NCBI GenBank assembly: GCA_030584005.1
Contig: CP129486.1
Span: 124,001-188,000 of the forward strand
Direction of reading: 5' to 3'
Source: Bdellovibrionota bacterium
GTDB lineage: Bacteria > Bdellovibrionota_C > UBA2361 > JAFLCA01
DNA: 64,000 nucleotides
Shown here: piece after piece, positions 1 to 8,337 of the stretch
Position numbering within the stretch: the first letter of the stretch is position 1
Layout: each line of letters opens with the position of its first letter
Notes under the pieces: generated by a model
Databases searched by the model: none
Seen by the model: only the letters and a program-made list of their open reading frames with translations
What the model was told of the DNA's origin: nothing
Translations under genes and position numbers: made by a program

Positions 1-1371
1 CTCATGCCGGGGAGCGACAAAGGCGGGATCTCTCGTAAGATCGTAGATGGCGAACAGCGATCACGGCTCAAGAGCTTGGCCCAGGAGCTTGAAATCCCTC
101 AGGGCATTGGCCTTATTATTCGCACCGCCGGACTCAACCGATCTTTGAGCGATCTGTCGCGAGATTTATCGCTCCAGCTCAAACTATGGGAAAAGATCCT
201 TACCCAGTCACAGTCGGCCGCCTGCCCCACCGTGCTGTACAAAGAAAGCGACCTGGCGACCCGTGTTATACGGGACTACTTCACCCCCGAGGTGCGTGAG
301 ATCATCATCGATGATCACGATACATTTCAGAGGGTCAAGGATTTCGTCGATCAGGTCATGCCGCGCTACCGGTCCAGAATTAAGTTCTATGACCAAGCGG
401 AGCCCCTATTCTCGCACTATGCGGTGGAGGAGCGTGTTGGCGATGCCGTGAGCGACGAGGTTAAACTCCGCTCAGGTGGCGCAATTGTCATCGATACCTT
501 AGAGGCCCTGGTGGCCATCGATGTCAACTCGGGCAAGGCTACCGAAGGTGCCGACATCGAGGAAACTGCTTTCCGCACCAATCTGGAGGCCGCTGATGAG
601 ATAGCGAATCAGCTGCGGCTGCGGGACCTAGGGGGGCTCATCGTAATTGACTTCATCGACATGATGGACCGGCGCCACAAAGCGCAAGTTGAGCGCCGCC
701 TCCTTGACGCGGTCCGCACGGACAAGGCGCGAGTCGAAGTGGGCAAGCTAAGCAAATTCGGGCTGCTTGAGATGTCGCGGCAGCGGCTGCGTGCCACTAT
801 CACGAGCCAAAGCCACACCGCCTGCCCCCTTTGCAAGGGAACGGGTCGTACCAAGGCCGCCGAGTTTGTAGCGCTCGATGTGCTACGGAAGATTCAGAAT
901 GCCGTCGTAGTGGGCCAAGCTTCCTCTGTTAAGGCCAGGCTGGCCCCCGCTCCGGCACTATTCCTCCTGAACCATAAGAAACAGCAGCTCAGCGCCCTTG
1001 AGACCGCGCATGGGGCGACAGTCCTCATATTCGCCGATGGCCGCCTTACACCGGACCAATACGAGTTCGAGATTGGCCCCCGGAAGGACGGTACCCCGGT
1101 TGAGCAGCGCGCCGCCTTTGCTCCCCCACCAGCCCCTGCGGCACGGCGCTTACCCAAGGAGTTGGAGGAGGGCGAGAACGAACTAAGAGGCACCCGCGGA
1201 GATGACGAAGAGGAATCCGAGGAAGAAACCGACGTCGAACCGCTGGAGGAGATCGCATCAAATGACGATGCTCGAAATGCGGTTGCGCAGCCCAAGGGGC
1301 GCCGATCCAGAGCGCGCGCGTCGGAGGAGAATGACGGGGAGGTCGAAGCGGTCGCCGATAGCTCCGACTAA
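1..1371 (+). CDS. rng: Ribonuclease E/G family, 3' part (5' end outside window)
   Basis: This endoribonuclease processes rRNA precursors and mRNAs in the cytoplasm. The frame is open from base 1, and its first residues match the middle of the family, so the ATG at base 4 is internal and the N-terminal S1 domain lies outside the window. The catalytic region is clear: VAIDVNSGK and VIDFIDMMDRR carry the two metal-binding aspartates. HTACPLCKGTGR is the CxxC Zn-link used for oligomerisation. The last ~80 residues are low-complexity, Glu/Asp-rich then Arg-rich, and resemble an unstructured tail. RNase G and a short RNase E cannot be separated from this fragment; the short tail favours the G type. 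Confidence 0.93.
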   Translation, partial: LMPGSDKGGISRKIVDGEQRSRLKSLAQELEIPQGIGLIIRTAGLNRSLSDLSRDLSLQLKLWEKILTQSQSAACPTVLYKESDLATRVIRDYFTPEVREIIIDDHDTFQRVKDFVDQVMPRYRSRIKFYDQAEPLFSHYAVEERVGDAVSDEVKLRSGGAIVIDTLEALVAIDVNSGKATEGADIEETAFRTNLEAADEIANQLRLRDLGGLIVIDFIDMMDRRHKAQVERRLLDAVRTDKARVEVGKLSKFGLLEMSRQRLRATITSQSHTACPLCKGTGRTKAAEFVALDVLRKIQNAVVVGQASSVKARLAPAPALFLLNHKKQQLSALETAHGATVLIFADGRLTPDQYEFEIGPRKDGTPVEQRAAFAPPPAPAARRLPKELEEGENELRGTRGDDEEESEEETDVEPLEEIASNDDARNAVAQPKGRRSRARASEENDGEVEAVADSSD

Positions 1372-1651
1372 AGGTGGTATAAAAAATACTCTTTTGACGT
1401 CACTGAGAGTCGCGTGGTGCCATACACCCCGGGTGCGAGTGTCTTCGCGGTATCACTTGCTATCGCGGTGTGCCGGTGCAGGGCCCTTGGCGCGCCTTTC
1501 GAGAAAGATTCTGCATTGTCGGGTATCTAGCTCTCTGTTAGCCTTCCTTTAATTGCTTGTGAAATGTAGTGCCTACACTTCACTCGGCATTCCTTAGCAT
1601 GAGCCTCCCGTGCGGGGCCGTGCAATTTGCAATCAGAAGGGAAGGTTTTTG

Positions 1652-2635
1652 TTGGAAGTCGCCACCGTGATCCCTCAGGAAGTCCGCTCTCCCATAGTCC
1701 ACCGATTAACGGATGAACTGAATCGCATTGCTCGCTTTGGTGCAAACATCACCGATGCCCACACATGTGCGGTGTTTGTGCCGGCAGGCTTAATGCGCAA
1801 CTCTGCACAGGGTGATTCGACCAGCGCCGGAGGGTTAGTGCTTGCCGGTAGCCATTCACTGGCCAATGACTTAATGCTGGGCTGCGAGGTCCCGCTGCAT
1901 ACCGGCTTGATTGGCTGGGTGGCAACCCACGGACGGTCTATCCATGTGGCTCCGTTCGAACACGAAAGCCGGGTCTTAGGGATGTACTCGCAGAGTCATG
2001 ATCTGAAGAGCTTTATCGGCGTACCGATCACATTGGGCGGTTCGGATGATCGCTGCGCTGCAACAGGAGTTATTACCTGTGACAGCAAGAAGAGCTTTGC
2101 CTTCTCGAAGCTGCAGGGGAAGTGGCTGGAGGATTTGGCTCAGCAAGCGGCAACCACCCTTTCTCTGCTCCTCGACGCGGGGGGTGCGGGGTCAGCACAT
2201 AGCTGTTGGGAGACTTTTCGAAGCAAGGCGGGTGAACTCGCCAGCGCACTCGGCGCAGATTCAATCGATGTGCTGCGCGTGCGCTTATCCAACTTCCCCC
2301 ATATTGAGGCCTGTCTTGGGCCTAGCGCCGGCTATGATCTGTTCGAGCAGTTTCTGAGGCTTGTACAGCAGAGTCTGCCGCCGCATTTTCCTCTATTCCA
2401 AGCTCCGGCTGGGGATCTGATCATCGTGCTCGACAACATGATGACCCAGTTTCACGAAACGCGGATCCTTGCTCTTGCCAAGCACCTTTGTCCGCCTGGA
2501 TTAACGCTTGAACTCGAGTTTTCGCGCTCGCGCCGGGCCGGCAAGGGCCGATCGTTGGAGGGCATGATTAGAGAAACCGCCGAAGCCTTTGACACCGCAC
2601 CCCGAGGAGAGGTCCGTGAGCACCGTATCGCTTAG
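1652..2635 (+). CDS. GAF domain protein with degenerate GGDEF-like C-terminal domain
   Basis: The product is probably a soluble sensor or regulator. Residues ~10-165 read as a GAF domain, with stretches such as GLIGWVATHGRSI, FIGVPITL and GVITCDSKK. The following ~150 residues have the pattern of a GGDEF fold, with DVLRVRLSNF where 'DxDxFK' is expected and APAGDLIIVL where 'RxGGDEFxxLL' is expected. The catalytic signature is lost, so cyclase activity is unlikely. I chose TTG at 1652 because AAGGGAAGG lies at good spacing before it; GTG at 1610 is open but has no ribosome binding site. The 3' end overlaps the chosen mreB start by 20 nt, suggesting translational coupling. The GAF call is fairly sure; the GGDEF relationship is inference. 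Confidence 0.72.
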   Translation: MEVATVIPQEVRSPIVHRLTDELNRIARFGANITDAHTCAVFVPAGLMRNSAQGDSTSAGGLVLAGSHSLANDLMLGCEVPLHTGLIGWVATHGRSIHVAPFEHESRVLGMYSQSHDLKSFIGVPITLGGSDDRCAATGVITCDSKKSFAFSKLQGKWLEDLAQQAATTLSLLLDAGGAGSAHSCWETFRSKAGELASALGADSIDVLRVRLSNFPHIEACLGPSAGYDLFEQFLRLVQQSLPPHFPLFQAPAGDLIIVLDNMMTQFHETRILALAKHLCPPGLTLELEFSRSRRAGKGRSLEGMIRETAEAFDTAPRGEVREHRIA

Positions 2636-3692
2636 CATACCGTATACCCTCGGTTACGAGCTGCCCTTCCTCGATCGCATGCGATCACTGTTGCACGGCG
2701 GTGACTTAGCGATGGACCTCGGCACGGCTAATACCCTGGTGTACTTGCGCGGCCGTGGCATCATTTTGAACGAACCATCGGTGGTCGCCGTCGATGCCGA
2801 AACGAATAGAGCGCTTGCAGTAGGGCATCAAGCCAAAGCGATGTTCGGAAAAACCTCTCGTGCTATCCGTTGTGTACGGCCGATGAAAGACGGTGTCATC
2901 GCTGACTTTACTATGACAGCCCTGATGATTCAGCACATGCTGCATCAGGTGGGGGTAAAGCGAAAATTCCGCCGTCCGCGTATCGTAATCGGTGTTCCCT
3001 CGGGCATCACTCAGGTAGAAAAGCGTGCGGTCATCGACGCCGCGCTCCTTGCTGGAGTCCGTGACGTAATGCTCGTGGAGGAACCTATGGCCGCAGCTCT
3101 TGGAGCGGAGCTGCCCGTGCATAAACCAGTGGGGAATATGGTGGTGGACATCGGCGGCGGCACCACTGAGGTGGCAATACTAAGCATGAATGCGACTCTG
3201 TACTCCCATTCAATTCGGGTGGCCGGCGATGAGATGGATGAGGCCATTCAGCGCCATATCCGTAGAGAACATAGTCTCGAGATAGGTATTTTCGAAGCGG
3301 AGAGAATCAAATTAGTCATTGGGTCGGCATTGCCGTTCGGTCCCCCACGATCGATTGAGGTACATGGCAGGGATATCGCTACTGGATATCCGCAGCAAGT
3401 CGAGGTAACCGATGAGGAAGTGCGTTTGGCCCTGCACGAGCCGGTAACCGCGATCACAAGCTCGGTAATGGCGGCACTCGAACAAACCTCAGCAGAAGTC
3501 GCGCAGGACATCGCCATGCGCGGAGTGCATCTCGCCGGCGGGGGCGCTCTCCTAAAGGGCTTGACCGAACGGCTGCATAGAGAGATCGGTGTGCGCTTTT
3601 TCCGTGCTCAGGAACCGCTCACCTGTGTGGTGCGGGGAGTGGGTCGTATCGTCGAGAACCTGAAAGACCTGCGCGCACTGTGCATCGCTTAG
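2616..3692 (+). CDS. mreB: Rod shape-determining protein MreB
   Basis: This is a bacterial actin that forms membrane-associated filaments directing lateral wall synthesis. The actin-fold nucleotide motifs are present: DLAMDLGTANTLVYL (phosphate 1), VDIGGGTTEVAIL (phosphate 2) and LAGGGALLKGL (adenosine). At ~358 residues it is slightly longer than usual because of ~20 extra N-terminal residues before the first strand. GTG at 2616 is preceded by GAGGAGAGG; an upstream TTG at 2589 is open but lacks such a site. mreC, mreD, pbp2 and rodA do not follow, so mreB stands apart from the usual cluster and is paired only with the upstream GAF gene. Confidence 0.95.
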   Translation: MSTVSLSIPYTLGYELPFLDRMRSLLHGGDLAMDLGTANTLVYLRGRGIILNEPSVVAVDAETNRALAVGHQAKAMFGKTSRAIRCVRPMKDGVIADFTMTALMIQHMLHQVGVKRKFRRPRIVIGVPSGITQVEKRAVIDAALLAGVRDVMLVEEPMAAALGAELPVHKPVGNMVVDIGGGTTEVAILSMNATLYSHSIRVAGDEMDEAIQRHIRREHSLEIGIFEAERIKLVIGSALPFGPPRSIEVHGRDIATGYPQQVEVTDEEVRLALHEPVTAITSSVMAALEQTSAEVAQDIAMRGVHLAGGGALLKGLTERLHREIGVRFFRAQEPLTCVVRGVGRIVENLKDLRALCIA

Positions 3693-3706
3693 CTCGTTGG
3701 CCGTAA

Positions 3707-3725
3707 AAGGACCCGGGCGGTCCTT
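3707..3725 (+). terminator. Hairpin after mreB
   Basis: A perfect 7-bp inverted repeat (AAGGACC / GGTCCTT, loop CGGGC) begins 14 nt after the mreB stop. There is no clear T-tract, so it could be a weak terminator or a 3' stabilising hairpin. Confidence 0.35.
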
Positions 3726-3795
3726 GGCACCGCATTCACAGCCTCAACCCGTTATTCTCATTGTTTCTATAGGGGGACTCCGCGGAGTTCACCTT

Positions 3796-4176
3796 GCAAT
3801 AGTGCAGAGCCCTACGGAATCACTGCTAGAGAGGGGCGAAATCAGTGATTCTCGTTTGCAGGGAATCGGGGGGCACTCTCCGATTCCTTGCGAATGTTCT
3901 CGGGGTACCAATCCACAATGAGTAGGGCGCGAACCGTGAAATCCCCCCACCGAGCGCCAGGGTGGAGTTGACGGTGGCCAACGGCTGACCCGAAAATTTC
4001 GTGAACCAGTCCACGATGAGGGAAAAGTGCTCGAAATCACCGGCTCATTCTTTGCTTGCAACGGCTCTGCACATTACTGCAATTCCGCGGCACTGTCGGT
4101 ACTACCGCAAGCAAGAATTCGCCAATAATTCCTCACACTTTTTCCTGCCACGGGGTCAACTTCATGAAATATTGCA
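3796..4176 (-). repeat. Dispersed repeat, copy A, with internal hairpins
   Basis: This fills most of the gap after mreB. Read on the minus strand, 4176 down to about 3986 matches 59331-59521 with most bases identical by eye, for example the shared stretch GCAGGAAAAAGTGTGAGGAA. A shorter match lies at 10341-10400. A GTGCAGAGCC box is inverted between about 3800 and 4063-4072, flanked by related TTGCA bases, and encloses ~290 bp. Inside are two perfect short hairpins: GAATCACTG/CAGTGATTC (3817-3851) and GGAATCGG/CCGATTCC (3862-3887). No convincing gene is present: a minus-strand frame shared with the 59-kb copy is broken by a stop and a 1-nt indel. The repeat ends right at the stop of the next gene. 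Confidence 0.6.
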
Positions 4177-4177
4177 A

Positions 4178-5251
4178 CTAAGGTTCCCCGAAAAACTCTC
4201 GCACTGTCGTGATCCTATGCACGGGTCGACGCACTCCGACCGCATCAAACTCGATCCTGCCGCTCACTCCCTCAAAGCGAGCTGCCTTGATGCTCGCAAT
4301 CCATTGCTCAGACTGCGGCTTATAGTTGCTAAGCAGGGCCAGGAACGCATCATATCCCATGTCCGCCGTTAACCCGGGGGCCCGGCCGAAGCGCTTGGTG
4401 AAGGCAGATTGAAACTCAACAGAGGTCTGGGACGGCAGCACTGCTACAATGGCGTCTTGAATTGGAGCGAGGCTTCCGAGAATGGTTCTATACTCACTCA
4501 CCCCTGATTGCAGATTGCCGTCAAAGGCCAGCTGTAAAGGCTTGCGATAGTTGCTGTGAATCTCCTTGGCGAGTTGGGCCCCCTGAGCCGGGAAGGCCAG
4601 AATAATTGCACAACGAGGTTTCGCGGCAAGCGCCCGAACGACCACACTCTTCACGTCCGACATCGCGGGATCAAGTTCATACGTGGTGGGATGTCCGCCA
4701 AACCCTTGCTTGAATGCCCGCGCAAACCGCTCCATGGTTGGGTGAATCGAATAGAAGAGCGGTGAGTCCTGAGGGCACAGCGCCGAGAGGTGCTTGCCCA
4801 GGGCCTGCTCAAGTTCGATATTCCCCGGCATAATCTGCAGCACGTTATCGTCTTTCGGTTCCTCCGTTTCCTCACCCAGTTGAATGACCGGAAGAGACTT
4901 CTTCGTGACCAGTGGATAGATGGCTCCTATGGTCATGGAGCTGCCGTTGATGAGCGCTTCAATCTTGTCGCTCCCTGTCAGCTTCTGATATGCGGACAGG
5001 CCCTTGGCCGCACGGAATTCGTCGTCTTCCACATACAGGCGCACGGATGGCTTCAATCCTTTGGCGGCGTAGTCTTCATGCGCAAGGGTGATGCCATCAA
5101 CGAAGTTTTGGAAGACCGGTGCGTAATCGCCGCTAAGACCGGCAATAACGCCGATGCGGAGCTCCTCGCGGGACTCGGCCTGACTGGCGCCGATCATCGC
5201 AAGGTGCATGCTCAACACGAGCACGAGCAGAATGCGTTCAATCCCCTTCAT
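4178..5251 (-). CDS. ABC transporter substrate-binding protein (Leu/Ile/Val type, Peripla_BP_6)
   Basis: This is a periplasmic binding protein of the type I fold. It has a Sec signal (ILLVLVLSMHLAMIGASQA), then a first lobe starting LRIGVIAGLSGDYAPVFQNF and a domain organisation typical of branched-chain amino acid or amide binding proteins. ATG at 5251 has GGAAG at good spacing; an upstream in-frame start would only add a non-signal leader. There are no permease or ATPase genes beside it, so it is either an orphan sensor-type binding protein or uses a transporter encoded elsewhere. A second, similar protein lies at 42347-43450. The substrate cannot be told from sequence. Confidence 0.82.
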   Translation of the reverse strand: MKGIERILLVLVLSMHLAMIGASQAESREELRIGVIAGLSGDYAPVFQNFVDGITLAHEDYAAKGLKPSVRLYVEDDEFRAAKGLSAYQKLTGSDKIEALINGSSMTIGAIYPLVTKKSLPVIQLGEETEEPKDDNVLQIMPGNIELEQALGKHLSALCPQDSPLFYSIHPTMERFARAFKQGFGGHPTTYELDPAMSDVKSVVVRALAAKPRCAIILAFPAQGAQLAKEIHSNYRKPLQLAFDGNLQSGVSEYRTILGSLAPIQDAIVAVLPSQTSVEFQSAFTKRFGRAPGLTADMGYDAFLALLSNYKPQSEQWIASIKAARFEGVSGRIEFDAVGVRRPVHRITTVREFFGEP

Positions 5252-5381
5252 AAGATTCTTCCGGAGTACATACCACAAACAGTGTCCTGAGATTGCACCG
5301 ATCGTCAGCGGATCCTATCGCAACAGCGCAGCTCAGAGAGCGGTCCTTTGGCGAATCGCTCCAACCACTGAGAGCACTAGC

Positions 5382-6857
5382 CTACCAGAGAAGTGTCTTT
5401 GCCCCTCCCTCATGAATGCTCATCAACACTCCCCGTCGCCGCACCAACCTCCGAAGCGCCACAACTGATGCCATGCTCGTCACCACAAAGGCAAGGGCTG
5501 CGGCCGCCGGAGCCTGCAAGCGGATGGTGGGCCATTGTGCCAGCTCCCCTACCAGCGCGCTCAGCACTGCCAGACACCAGCTCACCCCCTGCAACACTAG
5601 GCCTTGTGGGTCGATGCCCGCAACGTGCACCAGCATTCCCAGGAGAGCGAGCGGGCAGCTTACGCAGGACACTATTGGGGCGATAAGAGGATTGGCGAGG
5701 AGGGCCATCATGTTCCACTCACCAAACCAATACGCTCCGACTGCCCCGGCCAGGATCGTAGCCGCACTGCATCCAACAATCCCCTTCGTTATTGAGCGCT
5801 GCCCCAAGGCGCCCATACTGAGACCCAGGAGCGCCGCAAAGGTAAGCTGTATACTGGGTTCTGTGTAACACCCAGGCCAAAGCAACAACAGCATTACCGC
5901 AGTGGCCGCAATCACGTTCAATCGAGTGCTGAACTGCTCGCTTTGCGCAAGCAGCGTGACGAGCAGTAAGGCCACCGAGGCGCGCAGGTTCGGGGCATCG
6001 ATCCCAACAATCATTACGAAGAATGCCGTGGGAATGAGGGCCAGCATAGGGAGTAGCCACAATAATACCCCGCCTCGCAAAGCTATCTCGAATCGTCTCG
6101 CACTCCATCGCAGCACGCTAAGTACGCAATAAAAGACAATGGTGACTTGGTACCCGGAGACGACTAAGAGGTGGGCCAGACCAAGCGACCTGAAATCCTC
6201 CTCCGTCTCCACGCTGACTGCCTCACGGAACCCAAATAGCATGGCCAGCAACACGCCGCTGCGTTCGCCGGGGCCAAGCACTTGCTCGAGTGTGCGGCGT
6301 ACCGAGCTCCTCCAGACTGAGGCCAGGGTCTCCCTCCCTTCTGGCTCACCAATGAACAACGGCTGACAGCGTGCCGCGCCGCTGGAGGTTTGGCCGTGGA
6401 ACGTCGCCCGAATGATCAGGCGATGCCCAGGCCGCAGGGTGTGGCCATTCCTCCAAGGCAGGTGCTTGAAGGTGCAGCGCACATGCTGAACCCTCTCAAG
6501 GGTTTTTACCTCCCTAGCGTGCTGTACTTCAGCAATCAGCGTCATGGGCACGGTCTGCGCCCCCGGTGCCCAATAAGTTGGGGGAGCCTCGACCAGCGCA
6601 TAATAGCTCCCGCTATTCCGCAGCGTGAGATTGGGGGCAGGTTTGGCAAGCGTTGCAACGACAGTGCCCAGGAGGCATGGCCACAACAGCCGCACCACCG
6701 CCTGGGGCAATATCATTCCCAGCGCGGCAAGCAGCAACAGTGCTGCAATCTGCGGCCATAACGGGAGGGTGGCAAGCAGCTGCCCAGCAAAGAGCGGCAC
6801 AAGCACAAACACTGCCGGCACCGCCTGGCGTAACATGGTAAGTTGACGTGTATACAT
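5382..6857 (-). CDS. comEC: ComEC/Rec2-type competence membrane protein, no metallo-beta-lactamase domain
   Basis: The product resembles the inner-membrane channel for DNA uptake. The N-terminal part has several hydrophobic segments and a DUF4131/OB-like soluble region (~residues 70-175). The core Competence domain follows, with the hallmark LGLAHLLVVSGYQVTIVFY (family consensus 'HLLAxSGxHx') and about eight hydrophobic helices. At 491 residues the protein stops after the membrane domain, whereas many ComEC proteins are 700+ residues with a C-terminal metallo-beta-lactamase domain. Short forms are known, so this need not be a truncation. ATG at 6857 and ATG at 6836 are both possible starts; neither has a strong ribosome binding site. 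It is transcribed divergently from the M48 peptidase. Confidence 0.82.
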   Translation of the reverse strand: MYTRQLTMLRQAVPAVFVLVPLFAGQLLATLPLWPQIAALLLLAALGMILPQAVVRLLWPCLLGTVVATLAKPAPNLTLRNSGSYYALVEAPPTYWAPGAQTVPMTLIAEVQHAREVKTLERVQHVRCTFKHLPWRNGHTLRPGHRLIIRATFHGQTSSGAARCQPLFIGEPEGRETLASVWRSSVRRTLEQVLGPGERSGVLLAMLFGFREAVSVETEEDFRSLGLAHLLVVSGYQVTIVFYCVLSVLRWSARRFEIALRGGVLLWLLPMLALIPTAFFVMIVGIDAPNLRASVALLLVTLLAQSEQFSTRLNVIAATAVMLLLLWPGCYTEPSIQLTFAALLGLSMGALGQRSITKGIVGCSAATILAGAVGAYWFGEWNMMALLANPLIAPIVSCVSCPLALLGMLVHVAGIDPQGLVLQGVSWCLAVLSALVGELAQWPTIRLQAPAAAALAFVVTSMASVVALRRLVRRRGVLMSIHEGGAKTLLW

Positions 6858-6985
6858 CGATCAATTGAAGATTGCTCATTGGTAGTTCCGCACTGCAAGA
6901 ACGTGTGAGGGCAGGCGCCCCCTTACCTGTTATCGGCGGTCCTAAGAGAAAATTTCCTGGCCCGGCTGGTTTGATAGAGCGGCTA

Positions 6986-7672
6986 ATGCTTCGATTATTT
7001 GCATATGTGGTGATTCTATTCGGTGCAAGCTGCCTGGGCTGCGCTCCTACGCTCGCTCCCATGACCACGCTTGATCAAGACAGAGCGCGGCTCAGCACAA
7101 TCCTTGATCGTTATCCACCTATTGAACAGCGCATCACCCGTGAGTTTGCCGCCTACCTAAGGAGTCGTTTGGCCACTGCTGCACGCTTCCAACGTTCAAC
7201 AGGGCGCGGGAGTCCTGAGATTATATTTGTGACGGCAAGCGAGCCCTTTGCCCTATCGGTCGGCAGCCGATACATAATTGTTTCGTCACAGATGGTGGCT
7301 CTGCTCCCTATCGAAGCCGAACTGGCTTTTGTGGTGGCCCATGAGATGGCTCATCAATGGCTCGGACACCCAGCACTGCTGGACACGGATTATCGGTTGC
7401 ATGCCGGTAAGCAAATGGAGCGGGATGCAGACAAGACCGCGCTCGGGATTATGGCTCTGGCCGGCTACGACCCGCGTGCTGCGCAAGGGGCACTGGTCCA
7501 AGTATATCGCCTCCTCTCTCCATCGCTCGCAGATGCTCAGTCACACCCGGAACTGAAAGAGCGCGTGGGCGCCCTGGATTCAGCGCTTGCCCGCTCCGGC
7601 TGGATGCCGCCAGGTACCCTCAACAGACGAGAGTATCAACGATTGAGAATCGCGCTGACAGAGCTGGGGTAG
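6986..7672 (+). CDS. M48-type zinc metallopeptidase, probable lipoprotein
   Basis: This is a zinc protease of the envelope M48/BepA-Loi type. The catalytic motif is in VVAHEMAHQWLGH (HExxH), with the downstream glutamate plausibly in KQMERDADKTAL, as in the family's ExxxD. ATG at 6986 gives a short hydrophobic leader, LRLFAYVVILFGASCLGC, ending in a cysteine pair that could be lipidated; the lipobox is not canonical. An earlier start at 6872 would add 38 residues ahead of the signal and is unlikely. The product has no TPR repeats, unlike BepA. Its likely role is envelope protein quality control, inferred from the family. Confidence 0.8.
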   Translation: MLRLFAYVVILFGASCLGCAPTLAPMTTLDQDRARLSTILDRYPPIEQRITREFAAYLRSRLATAARFQRSTGRGSPEIIFVTASEPFALSVGSRYIIVSSQMVALLPIEAELAFVVAHEMAHQWLGHPALLDTDYRLHAGKQMERDADKTALGIMALAGYDPRAAQGALVQVYRLLSPSLADAQSHPELKERVGALDSALARSGWMPPGTLNRREYQRLRIALTELG

Positions 7673-7892
7673 CACCGCCATGGCTTTGAGTAGCAGGCGG
7701 CAAGACGTAGGCTGCCCCCCTTGATGTCGCAGTTCCATAATCCGGCAGCTCCAATCGCCGGCACACAGGGGTCACTGCCCTCCTCTGACCACACGGTTCA
7801 AGGGAGAGTCGGTTTCTTTATGGATACACTCAACAAGTGTCCTCGATGGCGTTTGTTCGGACGCTCCAAACTCCGCGACGACGCGAGCTGCA

Positions 7893-8243
7893 TTATGCAG
7901 CACGCTGTCTGGAGATGGGGGCCTTGACCGGCATCCCGCCACACTGTTCGTACAAGGAGTTGCAGTTGGCCATCACCCGATGCCAGGCCAATCGTGACGC
8001 TCTTTCAACGCGATAGCGGTCACGGGCGAGCTCCCAGATTCGCGCGAGCGCATCACGCATCTCTATATCCGGAGTCCTGGCCACTTCGAATAGCGCAGCC
8101 TCTCTACTCTGGTAATAATGGGAAACAACTTCTAACAGTCTAAGAAGAGCAACAGGCTCGATAGCACTCAGGTCCTTACGGTACGAGAGTGCTACGAGCT
8201 CACGCGTCTGAAACCAGGACTTTATGACCCCCAACATCGTCAT
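7893..8243 (-). CDS. Hypothetical protein, 116 aa, mostly helical
   Basis: I do not recognise this protein. It is 116 residues with no signal peptide, rich in charged residues and predicted helices (for example the stretch around RLLEVVSHYYQSREAALFEV), so a small helical cytoplasmic protein is likely. ATG at 8243 is preceded by AAGGGT at short spacing. It sits between the M48 peptidase gene (convergent) and uvrC (same strand, upstream), but nothing ties it to DNA repair. Confidence 0.5.
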   Translation of the reverse strand: MTMLGVIKSWFQTRELVALSYRKDLSAIEPVALLRLLEVVSHYYQSREAALFEVARTPDIEMRDALARIWELARDRYRVERASRLAWHRVMANCNSLYEQCGGMPVKAPISRQRAA

Positions 8244-8337
8244 ACCCTTGAGTCGGGGACAATTCGACGCGTGCTTCAGGGATTTTCCTACCCCACGGCG
8301 GGATGACGCGGTACTATTTCCTAATTAATGCAACCAC

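Noticed and set aside
3826-4061. Minus-strand frames in the gap after mreB
   Set aside because: They lie in the dispersed repeat, and the frame is interrupted by a stop and a 1-nt indel relative to the copy at 59 kb.
7721-7927. 68-codon plus-strand frame between the M48 gene and the hypothetical gene
   Set aside because: There is no ribosome site or recognisable composition, and its end overlaps the better minus-strand gene at 7893.
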